This document shows, piece by piece, positions 15,951 to 24,872 of a DNA stretch of 45,497 bases. The notes beneath the pieces are model-generated. The model was not told where the DNA came from and made no database searches. It saw only the letters and a program-made list of their open reading frames with translations. Each line of letters opens with the position of its first letter. Position 1 is the first letter of the stretch. This DNA is from a virus, in the IMG/VR virus record IMGVR_UViG_3300006790_000004, positions 1 through 45,497 of that record. One strand, given 5' to 3'. The position numbers were made by a program, and so were the translations under genes.

Positions 15951-16991
15951 TTAGCCGTTTCCTTCGAGAGCCTGTTCGACAGCATCCATGTAGGTCGCAG
16001 GCTTCGCGCGGGAAACGGAAGAAGCCGGCCTGCCTGTCTGGTTCGAAATCGGTTTCGGTGCGGGGCGGAATTGGCGCAGACGCTTTTCGACGTCTTTCAG
16101 CGTTTCATCCAGAACCTGGCGAACAGCTTCCTTGGTCCGAGGGACCGCGTTCTCTGCCGCGAGGCGCCGCAACCGAAGCTCGACCTGTTCCGTGACAAGT
16201 TCCTGCTTCAAGCTCCAATCTGGATCGGAAGCCTTCTTCTCCGCGGCCCACGTATCGCCCGTCGATGCCAGCATGTGCTGAAGATTCTGCGTCTCGCTTT
16301 GCTGCCGCTGTTGGGCGGCGCGATTCGCTTCGAGTTCCGAACGCTGGCGGGTATTGACGTTGGCCACCCGCTCGCGCTGCAGTTCATGGGCGCGCGCCTT
16401 GGTGATGTAGCCAAGACGAATGTCCTCCTGCAGATCGGCCGGCAACACGTTGCCTGCCCGCGTTTGCAGCTCGTTGTAGATCGGACCAATCACCTGCAAC
16501 GCCTGGTCATACTGTCCCTTGTTGATCAGGGACGTGATTTGCAGAACGTTATCGAGATGCTTCGGCTCGATCTCATTCGTCCGCATGTAGTCGACCAGTT
16601 TCCCCATCTGCTCGGCCTGGGGCCGAAGGTTTTGGAGTTCCTGATCTTTCTCTGCGACGACCGCCTCGACCTGCTTTCGCCGATCGACAAGGTCACGAAT
16701 GCGACGCTGCGCGTTCTCGGAATACTTCTTCAGCTCGTCATCGGAAGGATCGTCGACTTTCGCCGCAGCCTCTTCCGACGTTGCTTCTTCGTCGGGGTTT
16801 GCGTCGGGATCGGAAGAATCGTCTTCTTCACCGCTCGCAGAGGCAGGCGATTCCTCTTTATCCGCATCGAAGAGAGCTTCGACGATCTCTTCGTAGGATT
16901 TTACGCCCTCGGTCGCGGTGGACGATTCCGCGGCAGCAACGTCCTGAATGTCGGCAACTTCCGCTGCCATGTCCGTTGACGAGTCCGGCAT
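15951..16991 (-). CDS. scaffolding protein
   Basis: A 346-aa protein of highly charged composition. Residues about 1-85 are acidic and probably disordered (DADKEESPASASGEEDDSSD), 85-270 are long coiled-coil helices rich in Gln, Glu, Arg and Leu, and the C-terminus is basic (RLRQFRPAPKPISN, then SRAKPATYMDAVEQALEG), the usual capsid-binding end of scaffolds. It lies between portal and major capsid genes, the classical location. It should direct procapsid assembly and be released on DNA packaging. Confidence 0.82.
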   Translation of the reverse strand: MPDSSTDMAAEVADIQDVAAAESSTATEGVKSYEEIVEALFDADKEESPASASGEEDDSSDPDANPDEEATSEEAAAKVDDPSDDELKKYSENAQRRIRDLVDRRKQVEAVVAEKDQELQNLRPQAEQMGKLVDYMRTNEIEPKHLDNVLQITSLINKGQYDQALQVIGPIYNELQTRAGNVLPADLQEDIRLGYITKARAHELQRERVANVNTRQRSELEANRAAQQRQQSETQNLQHMLASTGDTWAAEKKASDPDWSLKQELVTEQVELRLRRLAAENAVPRTKEAVRQVLDETLKDVEKRLRQFRPAPKPISNQTGRPASSVSRAKPATYMDAVEQALEGNG

Positions 16992-17007
16992 ACGTCAAAT
17001 CTCCTAT

Positions 17008-17026
17008 GCGAAACGTCGTGTTTCGC
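17008..17026 (-). other. 7-bp hairpin between portal and scaffold genes
   Basis: GCGAAAC (17008-17014) pairs with GTTTCGC (17020-17026) around five bases. On the minus strand it stands just upstream of the scaffold ribosome site AGGAG and has no T run, so an RNA processing or stability element is more likely than termination. Confidence 0.4.
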
Positions 17027-17059
17027 GAATGAATTTATTCTCATCTTTCGACAGTGGTG

Positions 17060-19102
17060 TCAACCGACCGGCGAAGGGGCTGTGTACGCCGGCTGTGGGC
17101 CAGGTTCGTTGCCTGGTGCGACGGGCGCGTTCTGCCCGCCCTCGCCGCCCTGCGCGGCTGGATCGGTCTCCGGGTCGCCGGTGCCGGGCTGTGTGGCGCC
17201 CATTTTGGCCATCATTGCGTTCATGGCCGTTATCGACGGCATCCCGTCGGCAAACGCCTCTTCGGTGTCGATGTCGAGCAGCGAGAGGTATTTCTTGCCG
17301 ATCGGTTCCGGATTCATGTTCGGCAGCTGGACGATGTACGGCATCCCGCGTTCCATGTTGGCCAGTTCGGCGGCGCGGTTCGGCCGTCCGCTGGATCCTG
17401 CCTGGACCTTCAGCATGATTTCCTTCGCCGCTTCCTCGCGCATTTCGGGGCTCTCGGGCCAGACGGCGCCGGGCCCGACGATCTCCATCACGGTCTCTTT
17501 CTCGACGTTCAGGAGCATGACCTGGCCAGCGGCGCGCGCCAGTTCGGTCAGCACTTCATCGAGGTCGTCGACATTGTCGGACTGGCTGACCGAACGGCTC
17601 TGTTCGGCGATCGAGGTTTCCGTCGCCGTCCCGCCGGCCGAGCCGCCAAGGTTCGCTTCCTGCGCGCCGACGGCGCGAAGCAAGTCCTGGAAGACCATGT
17701 TGACTTCGTAGAGGTTCGGGTCGATCGGCGCGGTCGGGCCGCGCTGGATCAGGTCTTCGACTTTCTGCCCGCTGGCCAACGTCGGCATCTCGATGATTGC
17801 GTGATCGGCATGGAAGGCCAGCTTGTCCTTCTCGGCCTGGTCGAGCCCCTTCGCCGTGACATAGAACGGCCGAGCGGCGACGCGGTGCTGGCGCAGCGCC
17901 TCGCGCGACCGATTATATTCGTTCTGGATGTGCTGCGCGTGTTCGACGTCGCTCTGCGGATAAAGCTCCGAATGGTGCTCGATCTCGTTGAACACGATCG
18001 GAAAGTATGGCCAGAAGCGTTCGGTCCAGACTTCGGGCGTCGCCGGCTCGGCGAGGAAATCGTCGTAGCCTTCGCACACGGTGAACGTCTGCAGGTTGTC
18101 CTTGTCCCACACCTGGTAGACGCGCGCCGTGCATTCCTCCGGCTTCTTGTCGTAGGGGTTGCCGTCAGGCGCGTACCACTTGAAATCGCTCTTGATGTCG
18201 ACCTTGTAGGTCTTCTTGATCTCCTTCGGCGTCATCTCGAATTCTTCCGCCACCCATCCGGCGCCAGACAGCGACTTCAGGTGGTAGCACGCCTTGTCGA
18301 TGATCAGTTGGTCGGCGCGCGGGAAGCTCAACACCGGGCCTTCGCGCACGACCATCATCTTGTCGCGTTCGAGGTCGGCGAGGTTCAGCCGCAGCTGCTC
18401 CATCTCTGCGCTCGCATCGTCGAGCTTGTCGTCGGCGAGCATCGCCAGCGCCGCTTCGACGTTCGCGATCTTCGATGTGATGTCGGTGATTTCGGCCATG
18501 GTCTCGGGCCGCGGCTCGAGGATGCGCTGATAGCCGAGCTTGATGTACGCGACCTTGCACGTCTTCGCGCGGCGCACGGCGGCTTTCAGCTGCTGCTTGT
18601 AGTTGGCGCCCTGCTCGTCGAGATAATATTCCCACAGATATTGCAGGGTCTGCGCCATGCGGTCGAGCATCTGCGTCTGCTGGCGGACCTGCAGCACCTC
18701 CTGAACAATGGCCGTCGCGTTGGGGTCGCCCATCGCGCCCATTTCCATCGCGGCCTGCAGCGTGTCGCTGCGCCCGTCCCAAAGCCGGTACATCAGGCGC
18801 GGGCGGCGCTCGGCGACCGTCTTCGGGTTGCGGGCGTAAAGCGCGCTGACCGTCTGATTGATGTGGCGCGCGATGATCGGCACGGTGTACTTGCCGGATT
18901 CGTGCCATTCCTTCGTCGCGCCGAGGCGGGCGAATTCCTCGTTGTCGCGCATCAGCTTGAACTGCTTGGCGTGATGCGCCTTGGTATCCTTGATGCGCGA
19001 GCACCACTGGCCGACCAGCGCCTTGCGGGCATCGCTGGTTTCGGGCTGCTCTGCGACGTCAGGTTCGACGGGCGCGGCTTCGTTCATGATCTCGTCGGCC
19101 AT
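17060..19102 (-). CDS. portal protein (head-tail connector)
   Basis: A 680-aa protein of podovirus-portal size. ATG 19102 overlaps the large terminase stop and has GAGGGA upstream. Helical N-terminus with RARL-type surface residues, a region typical of portals around ARHINQTVSALYARNPKTVA, a long coiled segment (VEAALAMLADDKLDDASAEM), the clip/wing region with AHYPIFVF-like strands (WPYFPIVFNEIEHH) and a C-terminal disordered Pro/Gly/Gln tail. It would form the dodecameric DNA channel. Position between terminase and scaffold confirms it. Confidence 0.87.
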   Translation of the reverse strand: MADEIMNEAAPVEPDVAEQPETSDARKALVGQWCSRIKDTKAHHAKQFKLMRDNEEFARLGATKEWHESGKYTVPIIARHINQTVSALYARNPKTVAERRPRLMYRLWDGRSDTLQAAMEMGAMGDPNATAIVQEVLQVRQQTQMLDRMAQTLQYLWEYYLDEQGANYKQQLKAAVRRAKTCKVAYIKLGYQRILEPRPETMAEITDITSKIANVEAALAMLADDKLDDASAEMEQLRLNLADLERDKMMVVREGPVLSFPRADQLIIDKACYHLKSLSGAGWVAEEFEMTPKEIKKTYKVDIKSDFKWYAPDGNPYDKKPEECTARVYQVWDKDNLQTFTVCEGYDDFLAEPATPEVWTERFWPYFPIVFNEIEHHSELYPQSDVEHAQHIQNEYNRSREALRQHRVAARPFYVTAKGLDQAEKDKLAFHADHAIIEMPTLASGQKVEDLIQRGPTAPIDPNLYEVNMVFQDLLRAVGAQEANLGGSAGGTATETSIAEQSRSVSQSDNVDDLDEVLTELARAAGQVMLLNVEKETVMEIVGPGAVWPESPEMREEAAKEIMLKVQAGSSGRPNRAAELANMERGMPYIVQLPNMNPEPIGKKYLSLLDIDTEEAFADGMPSITAMNAMMAKMGATQPGTGDPETDPAAQGGEGGQNAPVAPGNEPGPQPAYTAPSPVG

Positions 19103-20736
19103 CAATATCCCTCGATCGCTTTCAGTGTGGTTTCACGGCGCGCGCGCAGCGCGGCCTGCCGGAGCGTCCATTGTGGCGAGCCGACGCGGATGACGTTGTC
19201 GACGGCGCGCTCTTTCGTCGGGCCGACCTCCTGCAGGATCCCCATGCCGATATGCGCGAGCCAGTCGACGAAATCGTCATTGGCGCCGTAGGGGAACCGC
19301 AGCAGTTGCGACTTCGCGTCCTGCCACCAGGTGGCGCCCCGCGGGAACCTGATCTGTTTCAGGCTCATCCGGCCCTGCACGGCACGGGCGCGCGTCAGCT
19401 TGTCCTTCGACGGCCGAACGGGGTCGATCGTGATGTAAAGGTTTTCCTCGATCATCCGCTTCTTCAGAAACGGGCCGAAGGACTTCGAAATCAGCTCGTC
19501 TTCCATCCACCACAGATTCGGCCGGTGGATGCGGAACTGCTGCAGGATTTCCTCGACCGTGCGGTCAGTCTCCATGCGGTCCCAGGCGATGTCGGGCATC
19601 ACCCAAACGATGTCGTTCTCGCAGACGCCGATGCAGCCGGCGACGGTGTAGTCGCGGTTCTGTTTCGTCGACACGGCATGGTCGGACGCGCCATATTTGC
19701 GAAGATTGTCGGGCAACTCTTCCGGGTCATATTCGACAATCCACTCGCGCTTGAAGAACTCGCCAGCGTCGGCCGTCGGTTTCCCCATGTAGAGCGCGTT
19801 GAATGTGCGCGGGTCCATCCGCTTGGCTTCCGCCAGGAACGGCAGCCCCTTCCGATCTGGCCACAGCGCCGACATCGGCTTCGTGCCGAACTGGTCGACG
19901 ACGCGTTCGTTCTTCGGCACCTCGAGCGTCAGCCCGAGTGCATCGGCCAGCTTTGGATCCTCGACCACGGCCGGCAGGTTGATGTAGGTCCAGTCGTCGG
20001 CGATGCCCTTGTATGCCTTGTTGCGCTCCGGGTGCTCCGGGTCACAGAGGCGGCCGATCAGGTCATCGGAGTGCCAGCGCGTGTGGACGACCACGATGCC
20101 GGACTTCGAATGGCAGCGGGTGAAGACGACCGCATTGAACCATTTCCATGTCCGATCGCGATAAAGCTGGCTCTGCGCATCGTCGTCGCTTCGGATCGGA
20201 TCGTCGACGATGAAGAAGTCGGCCGGCTTGCCGGTGCCGGAGCCGCCGACGCCGACGAACGCGGTCTTGCCGCCCTCCGGCGTGATGAGCAGGTCGACGG
20301 CGCCCTTGTCGAGCGAGTGGTTCGGGAAGATGGCCTTATGCGCGTCGGACTGGATGCGATCGCGAACTTCGGAGCCGAATTCCTCGGCGAACGACTGATT
20401 GTACGTGCCGAGCATGATGTTGCGGTAGGGGTTGCGGGCGGCGCACCACGCCGGGAAGGCGCGGGACAGCACCTCGCTTTTGCCAAGCTGTGGACCAATC
20501 GAGACGGCCACACGCTTCAGTTCGCCGCGCTCGACCTTTTCCATGATCTGGCACAGCAGGACCGCCTGCGGCGTCGTCTCGTATCGGGTGGCCAGGGCTT
20601 CGCCCGTCCGCTCCGGGTCCGGCATTTGCAGCTGGATGTAGCGGAAGAGATTGTCCTTCGCTTCCTTGCGCGCGAGGATGTGCAGCGCGGCGTTGCGCTG
20701 CTTTTCCTTCAAGGCGATTTGGTCGTTGTTCGACAT
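19102..20736 (-). CDS. terL: terminase large subunit
   Basis: A 544-aa packaging motor. The ATPase domain has Walker A-like GPQLGKSE (about residues 81-88) and Walker B FFIVDDP (about 174-180), with TRWHSDDL near 218-225, a motif common in phage terminases. The nuclease domain is C-terminal, with acidic residues in GASDHAVS and DDFVDWLAH. No ribosome site precedes ATG 20736, and the promoter at 20743-20771 predicts transcription starting at or next to the A of ATG, so a leaderless mRNA is likely. The terminase small subunit candidate is 5 kb upstream. Confidence 0.93.
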   Translation of the reverse strand: MSNNDQIALKEKQRNAALHILARKEAKDNLFRYIQLQMPDPERTGEALATRYETTPQAVLLCQIMEKVERGELKRVAVSIGPQLGKSEVLSRAFPAWCAARNPYRNIMLGTYNQSFAEEFGSEVRDRIQSDAHKAIFPNHSLDKGAVDLLITPEGGKTAFVGVGGSGTGKPADFFIVDDPIRSDDDAQSQLYRDRTWKWFNAVVFTRCHSKSGIVVVHTRWHSDDLIGRLCDPEHPERNKAYKGIADDWTYINLPAVVEDPKLADALGLTLEVPKNERVVDQFGTKPMSALWPDRKGLPFLAEAKRMDPRTFNALYMGKPTADAGEFFKREWIVEYDPEELPDNLRKYGASDHAVSTKQNRDYTVAGCIGVCENDIVWVMPDIAWDRMETDRTVEEILQQFRIHRPNLWWMEDELISKSFGPFLKKRMIEENLYITIDPVRPSKDKLTRARAVQGRMSLKQIRFPRGATWWQDAKSQLLRFPYGANDDFVDWLAHIGMGILQEVGPTKERAVDNVIRVGSPQWTLRQAALRARRETTLKAIEGY

Positions 20737-20742
20737 ATTTCG

Positions 20743-20771
20743 CTTATACCTACAATCGCTGCGCTCGACAA
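20743..20771 (-). promoter_or_regulatory. late promoter before terL
   Basis: TTGTCG (20771-20766), 17 bases, TATAAG (20748-20743) on the minus strand. The start codon lies only six bases after the -10 box, predicting a leaderless terL message. Confidence 0.6.
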
Positions 20772-20818
20772 TTGCGTCGCAGCTTGAAGCTTTTGCTGCG
20801 TCTTGCTACTGCTCGCCT

Positions 20819-21001
20819 ATGGACAACGAAAACGCCCTCACCCTCCTAGGCTTCGCGTTTATCGCACTGACCGCTTTCGCGGCGTTTCACTGGAACAAGC
20901 CCGTCCCGCACCGCCAGGTCATCGCGATCTATGGCGACAACCCAAGCCGCGCCGAGTGCTTGGCAATCCACGACAGTCTACGGACGCACCCAGCCTGCTA
21001 G
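20819..21001 (+). CDS. 60-aa membrane protein on the opposite strand
   Basis: Starts MDNENALTLLGFAFIALTAF: one transmembrane helix at residues 8-24, then HWNKPVPHRQ and a soluble 35-residue tail with two Cys. It is transcribed against the late genes, between terL and the tail fibre, and its stop overlaps the fibre stop. No clear ribosome site is visible. The protein-like sequence argues for a real gene; function unknown. Such inserted lone genes are often morons. Confidence 0.5.
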   Translation: MDNENALTLLGFAFIALTAFAAFHWNKPVPHRQVIAIYGDNPSRAECLAIHDSLRTHPAC

Positions 21002-22998
21002 CTCGTCGTTTCCACGACGCCGAACAGCCAGATGTTCCCGCTGGCAGAATAGAGCTTGTTCGGGTTCACCAAACCGTGGCCTCGGCTGAAGGTAAGAAAG
21101 GACGGCGTGAACGGCAGCTTGCGCACGAGGGTGCTTGATCGCTTGAAATAGAGCTTGAAGCGGTTGTTCGGCGTAGAGAGCAGAGTGCCCGTTTCATCGA
21201 GAAAAATCGCCACAAAACTCGTTTTCGTGGCCGAGAAAATGTGTACCTGCGCGAAAGAACCGGCCGCGCTTGCGATGGTTATGTCATAGAGACTATCGGC
21301 GGGCGGGTGGTTGACTGTGAGAAAATTGGTCCCGCCGTCCCACGTAGCCGAATACGTCCCGGCGCAATCGGTACTGACAGAGAATGAAGTCCCGCTAGTC
21401 CACGAGACAAAGCCTGCCATTTCGGTGTGCATTTGAACTTCGAAACTCGTCTCGGCTCCAGATGCGCCATAACCGCCGGCAACCACGATGCCGCCGACTG
21501 CATCGGTGGCTGTGGAATTGATGGTAGAGCCGCGCGTGGCTCCCAAGATCGGAGGAACGCCACCCTCAATCACCGTTGGGTGGGTGATTGTGACGACACC
21601 TGTTCCCGCGTTGTGGGATGAGGAAACAGCCCCCGCGAAGGCGGGGTCGGTAATTAGCCCACCGCTGTAACCGTTGACGGGAACCGTCGCAGCAAGCGGC
21701 AACGCCAGTTGGAGGGTAGCACTACTGGTGCCGACCGAGGCGCCACAAATCAGGCCGCGTCGTGCAAACGTTTCGTCGGGAACCGCAAGCAGCGACCGAA
21801 CGCGTGCTCCTGTAAAACTAAACGGCAGGGTGATGTCGGTTGTCGATTGGGAGATCGTTGCGGCATTAAACCCGATCGGCGCATGGCCGGCGTCATTCAG
21901 AAACGCCCACCCGCCGCTGTCCGTCGATTGACGAATTACGCCTAGAAGCGTCCGCTCGCCCACGCCCGATGACACTAGCGCGCCGTCGCTGGCGTCAATG
22001 ACCTTATTACTGTCACGCAGGAGCGCAGCGCCGCCGTCGAGATTGAGATTGCCGGTGCCGGTCTGCGCGATGGTGAAGTCGCCGTTCGCGCCGGACCCGC
22101 GCAACAGCCTGGCCGAAAACGGAGCAGCCGCGACCCCGTGGAATGAAATCTGCGAGTAGCCGTCGGTCTCGACGTTGGCCGCTAGATTGACGTCGCGCTT
22201 TGTCGCCCATTTGGTTTCATAGGCCGCGGGGTCGAACGTTGCCGCCGCCGCCGCCGAAGCTGCTGCCGCATCCGCGCTCGCATCTGCCGCCGTCGCCGAT
22301 GCCGCTGCAGCATTCGCGCTGGTCATCGCATTGCCGGCGGACGTCTGTGCCGTGCCGGCCGCACCGCTCGCAGTGCCAGCGGACGCCGCCGCGGCGGTCG
22401 CGCTATTCCCGGCCGCCGTGGCCGAATTGGCAGCTGCGGTCGCCGATCCGGCCGCTGCCGTCGCCGAGGTCGCTGACGCCGTCGCCGAATCCGCCGATTT
22501 GGCCGCATGGTGGAGCGCCGAGAACTGGCCGGTCTCGACGGCCGAATCCTCCGGGTTTTCGGCCCACTGCTGCGCCTTGTCGCGCGCTGCGACCGCTTCC
22601 GTCGTCGCCGACGTGAAATCAGCGATCAGCACCCACTTGCCGGCGGCCAGGTCCGTCGCAAACACGCCGGAAATGTGTGAAACATCGGCGCGGTAAAAAC
22701 TGTTGTCGAAAAAGACCGTGTCGCGAACGACATAGTTTTTCGCAATTTCCCATTCCGTGGGCGGATTGAAGCCGAAACCATCGAGCTCGGCCTTCAGCTG
22801 GTCGTAGCCGATCGTCTGGTTCGCGATCGCCGTGTCGTCGCGCTGGATGAGCGCGATGTTTGCCAGCACCTGGTCGAGCGTCAGCTTGACGCGGTTCAGC
22901 TCTTCGTCGATGCGCGGCGCCGGGACGGGGTCCGCAGGCGTCAGCGCCTGCTGGTTCGCGAAGTTGAACGCTCGGTTGTAAGGGGGCGGTTGGGCCAC
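20998..22998 (-). CDS. tail fibre / receptor-binding protein
   Basis: A 666-aa protein starting at GTG 22998 with GGAGAG upstream. The N-terminal ~130 residues resemble T7-type fibre attachment domains (YNRAFNFANQQALTPADPVP, ending in WVLIADFT). Residues ~135-235 are a low-complexity Ala/Ser/Thr coiled stalk with ATAAxxSATAA heptads. The C-terminal ~400 residues are strand-rich and contain Gly/Thr/Ser segments, fitting a receptor-binding or spike domain. It should recognise the host surface. It stands apart from the rest of the tail genes and has its own promoter. Confidence 0.85.
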   Translation of the reverse strand: MAQPPPYNRAFNFANQQALTPADPVPAPRIDEELNRVKLTLDQVLANIALIQRDDTAIANQTIGYDQLKAELDGFGFNPPTEWEIAKNYVVRDTVFFDNSFYRADVSHISGVFATDLAAGKWVLIADFTSATTEAVAARDKAQQWAENPEDSAVETGQFSALHHAAKSADSATASATSATAAAGSATAAANSATAAGNSATAAAASAGTASGAAGTAQTSAGNAMTSANAAAASATAADASADAAAASAAAAATFDPAAYETKWATKRDVNLAANVETDGYSQISFHGVAAAPFSARLLRGSGANGDFTIAQTGTGNLNLDGGAALLRDSNKVIDASDGALVSSGVGERTLLGVIRQSTDSGGWAFLNDAGHAPIGFNAATISQSTTDITLPFSFTGARVRSLLAVPDETFARRGLICGASVGTSSATLQLALPLAATVPVNGYSGGLITDPAFAGAVSSSHNAGTGVVTITHPTVIEGGVPPILGATRGSTINSTATDAVGGIVVAGGYGASGAETSFEVQMHTEMAGFVSWTSGTSFSVSTDCAGTYSATWDGGTNFLTVNHPPADSLYDITIASAAGSFAQVHIFSATKTSFVAIFLDETGTLLSTPNNRFKLYFKRSSTLVRKLPFTPSFLTFSRGHGLVNPNKLYSASGNIWLFGVVETTS

Positions 22999-23054
22999 GG
23001 GGTCTCTCCGGCAGTCATCCCCGCTCGCGACACGGCCAATACGTCGACGGTCGG

Positions 23055-23083
23055 AAAATAGCTTGTTGGCTTTCGTCGATCAA
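23055..23083 (-). promoter_or_regulatory. promoter of the tail fibre gene
   Basis: TTGATC (23083-23078), 17 bases, TATTTT (23060-23055) on the minus strand, with a predicted start near 23048 and GTG at 22998. The 129-base gap to the divergent peptidase gene also contains TACATT at 23094-23099, a possible weak plus-strand -10 box. Confidence 0.55.
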
Positions 23084-23127
23084 GCTTTTCCGCTACATTC
23101 GCGCAAAACAACCGCTGGACCGCGCCA

Positions 23128-23949
23128 ATGACGACTGCCGCCGACTGGATTCGCTACGCAAATCAAGGCGCGACGCGCAACATGCCGCTCGACGGGCGGC
23201 TGCTCGACGCGCTGTCGTTCTTGCCTGAACTCGGGCTGACGATGGAGGTCTTTTCAGGCGGACAGCCTGCGAAAGGCTCCGGCCGACCGCGCGTCGGCTC
23301 GACCCGGCACGACCACGGCAACGCCGCCGACGTGTTCTTCTACCGCGACGGCCAGCGGCTCGATTGGGCGAACGACGAACACCGGCCGATCTTCGAAGAC
23401 ATCGTGCGCCGCGGCAAGGCGGCGGGCATCACCGGCTTCGGCGCCGGGCCGGGCTACATGCAGCCGGGATCCATGCACGTCGGCTTCGGCAATCCCGGTG
23501 TATGGGGCGCCGGCGGCAGCGGTCGCAGCGCACCCGACTGGCTTCGCGCGGCCTATGAAGGCGGCGGACAGCCGCAGATGGTCGCGCAGGCGCAGCGCCC
23601 CGCGCCCCAAAACCCCGGAACGCCCGCCCCGCAACTGCCGGCACCGCAGAACATCGCCGATCGTGGCGTCGCACCCGTCCAGCAGCCTGCGCCATCGCCG
23701 CAAATAGCCATGGCGCCCGCGCAGCCGGAGCAATCGGTCCTCGGGAGCATGATGGCGGGCTTCGTTCCGCCGAAAAACATGATGCAGCCGCAACAGCCGG
23801 CACAGCCCGTTCAAATGGGTGATCCAGCCGGCGCGCAGGCGGTCCTGCAGAACGCAATGGGCCTTCAGGAGCGCGGCAAAAAGCTGAAATCGGAGTTCAT
23901 GCCGGATCTCGACGCGATTCTCGGGCTCGGGGCGAAGCGGACGGCCTGA
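23128..23949 (+). CDS. M15-type zinc peptidase, second lysin or virion-associated enzyme
   Basis: A 273-aa protein. Residues ~35-125 look like an M15 D-Ala-D-Ala carboxypeptidase or L-Ala-D-Glu endopeptidase fold: STRHDHGNAADVF gives the HxxGxAxD zinc motif (His61, Asp68), and His117 in GSMHVGF is the third ligand. A long Pro/Gln/Ala-rich disordered linker follows (about 150-235), then a helical end. No signal peptide. It is on the plus strand, opposite to all nearby late genes. The linker suggests a virion-attached enzyme more than the main endolysin, which is the amidase at 3688-4416. Confidence 0.75.
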   Translation: MTTAADWIRYANQGATRNMPLDGRLLDALSFLPELGLTMEVFSGGQPAKGSGRPRVGSTRHDHGNAADVFFYRDGQRLDWANDEHRPIFEDIVRRGKAAGITGFGAGPGYMQPGSMHVGFGNPGVWGAGGSGRSAPDWLRAAYEGGGQPQMVAQAQRPAPQNPGTPAPQLPAPQNIADRGVAPVQQPAPSPQIAMAPAQPEQSVLGSMMAGFVPPKNMMQPQQPAQPVQMGDPAGAQAVLQNAMGLQERGKKLKSEFMPDLDAILGLGAKRTA

Positions 23950-24086
23950 ACTGGCCGCGCCCTGCCTTCCACATCGGCCATCGCGTAATCGTCCGCGCTG
24001 GCACAGTCCAAATCGTTGGCCAGTTTCGCGAAACCAACCAGCGGCGGGGTAACTCCGTATCGCTGGTCGTGGTCTCGGATGGCCAT
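23865..24086 (-). CDS. 73-aa doubtful hypothetical protein
   Basis: ATG 24086 lies four bases after the stop of the upstream minus-strand gene and has GGAAG nearby, so coupling is possible. The product (MAIRDHDQRYGVTPPLVGFA onward) has no recognised domain. It overlaps the 3' end of the peptidase gene by 85 bases and lies antisense to the plus-strand frame at 23946. Only one of the two is likely real, and the plus-strand frame looks more protein-like. Confidence 0.25.
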   Translation of the reverse strand: MAIRDHDQRYGVTPPLVGFAKLANDLDCASADDYAMADVEGRARPVQAVRFAPSPRIASRSGMNSDFSFLPRS

Positions 24087-24230
24087 TTGCTCACTTCCAG
24101 AACGAGATCAGGGTTCCGACGAAACCGAGCCCGTCCAAGTTGTCATTGCGCCGGATTTCCGCTTTCGGCAGGTCCGGCGGCACAACGTAATTTGGGCTGT
24201 CGTGGCCCTCGCGCTGCAACGCCGCCTTAA
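23946..24230 (+). other. open plus-strand frame after the peptidase, possible small gene or extension
   Basis: This frame reads NWPRPAFHIGHRVIVRAGTV and continues with strand-like IVGQFRETN and VSLVVVSDGHLL, resembling a small SH3/KOW-like protein. No ATG, GTG or TTG start is seen; only CTG at 23946. It is in the -1 frame relative to the peptidase, overlapping its stop. About 71 percent of third positions are G/C, below the roughly 90 percent of one sampled gene segment. It could be a decayed gene or a frameshift extension. Confidence 0.3.
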
Positions 24231-24294
24231 CCTCTTTCGAAACGAGCAGCCCTGTAAAATCGGGCTTTGGCGGCGGGCTTGGCTTTCGAAACAT
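24091..24294 (-). CDS. 67-aa hypothetical protein
   Basis: ATG 24294 (MFRKPSPPPKPDFTGLLVSK) has AGGGGAA seven bases upstream. The product has a Pro/Lys-rich start, a short helical middle and an end rich in Phe, Trp and Gly (GLGFVGTLISFWK). A GTG at 24366 would add a hydrophobic 24-residue extension (AAAAGIVGLCVSAAN), which could be a membrane segment. It belongs to the leftward cluster with the gp49-like gene. Not recognised. Confidence 0.5.
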   Translation of the reverse strand: MFRKPSPPPKPDFTGLLVSKEVKAALQREGHDSPNYVVPPDLPKAEIRRNDNLDGLGFVGTLISFWK

Positions 24295-24428
24295 GCCGGG
24301 CTTCCCCTGATTAGCCGCAGAAACGCATAAACCGACAATCCCCGCTGCGGCGGCCTCTTCGGCCACGATCAGGAGCTTGGCCCACGCGCCGGCAGACGCG
24401 GTTTAAGGCCGAGGGTCGGTGTTCGAAA

Positions 24429-24749
24429 CTACGACTTGAACTGTGTCTGTTCGGACAGCCGCGAGCGCAGCAGGTATCCCTCGAGAGGCCAAATCTTGTT
24501 GCGGGCGTTGTCGCGCGCGATCTTCTGGCCGATCTCTTCGTCAAAGTTCTCGGGCGATGCGGCGGCGCTTTCGCCAACGACGGTGAAGCCGTTCCGCAGC
24601 GTGAGCGCACAGACCGTGAGGGTCGTGCCGGGGAAGACGTAGAACTGCTCGGCCAGGATTGTGTCGTCGATCAGCGCCGGCGTGAGCCGCGGTGCATTGA
24701 GGTTCTTGCTCTGAATTTCGGCTTCGATTTGGTTTTCGTTGAGAGGCAT
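24429..24749 (-). CDS. Gp49-like phage protein
   Basis: A 106-aa soluble protein starting MPLNENQIEAEIQSKNLNAP after AAGGAAA. It has the pattern of the phage Gp49-like family: LTPALIDDTILAEQFYVFPG, then TLTVCALTLRNGFTVVGESA and IGQKIARDNARNKIWPLEGY. Members occur in many tailed phages of proteobacteria and have no established function. The gene lies downstream of the triple stem-loop region and its promoter, so those may form its 5' leader. Confidence 0.75.
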   Translation of the reverse strand: MPLNENQIEAEIQSKNLNAPRLTPALIDDTILAEQFYVFPGTTLTVCALTLRNGFTVVGESAAASPENFDEEIGQKIARDNARNKIWPLEGYLLRSRLSEQTQFKS

Positions 24750-24872
24750 GGTGATTTCCTTTTCGCCTTTTAGCGGTTGGTCACCGCCCTTGGACCCTTG
24801 TCGCGTATGGCTTTGCGAGGTGATTTCCTCGCTTTGATCACCACCCCCTAAATGCTTGCAGTTCAGGGTTTG

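Noticed and set aside
17054-19291. 745-aa plus-strand frame opposite the portal gene
   Set aside because: Antisense shadow; portal features and gene coupling are on the minus strand.
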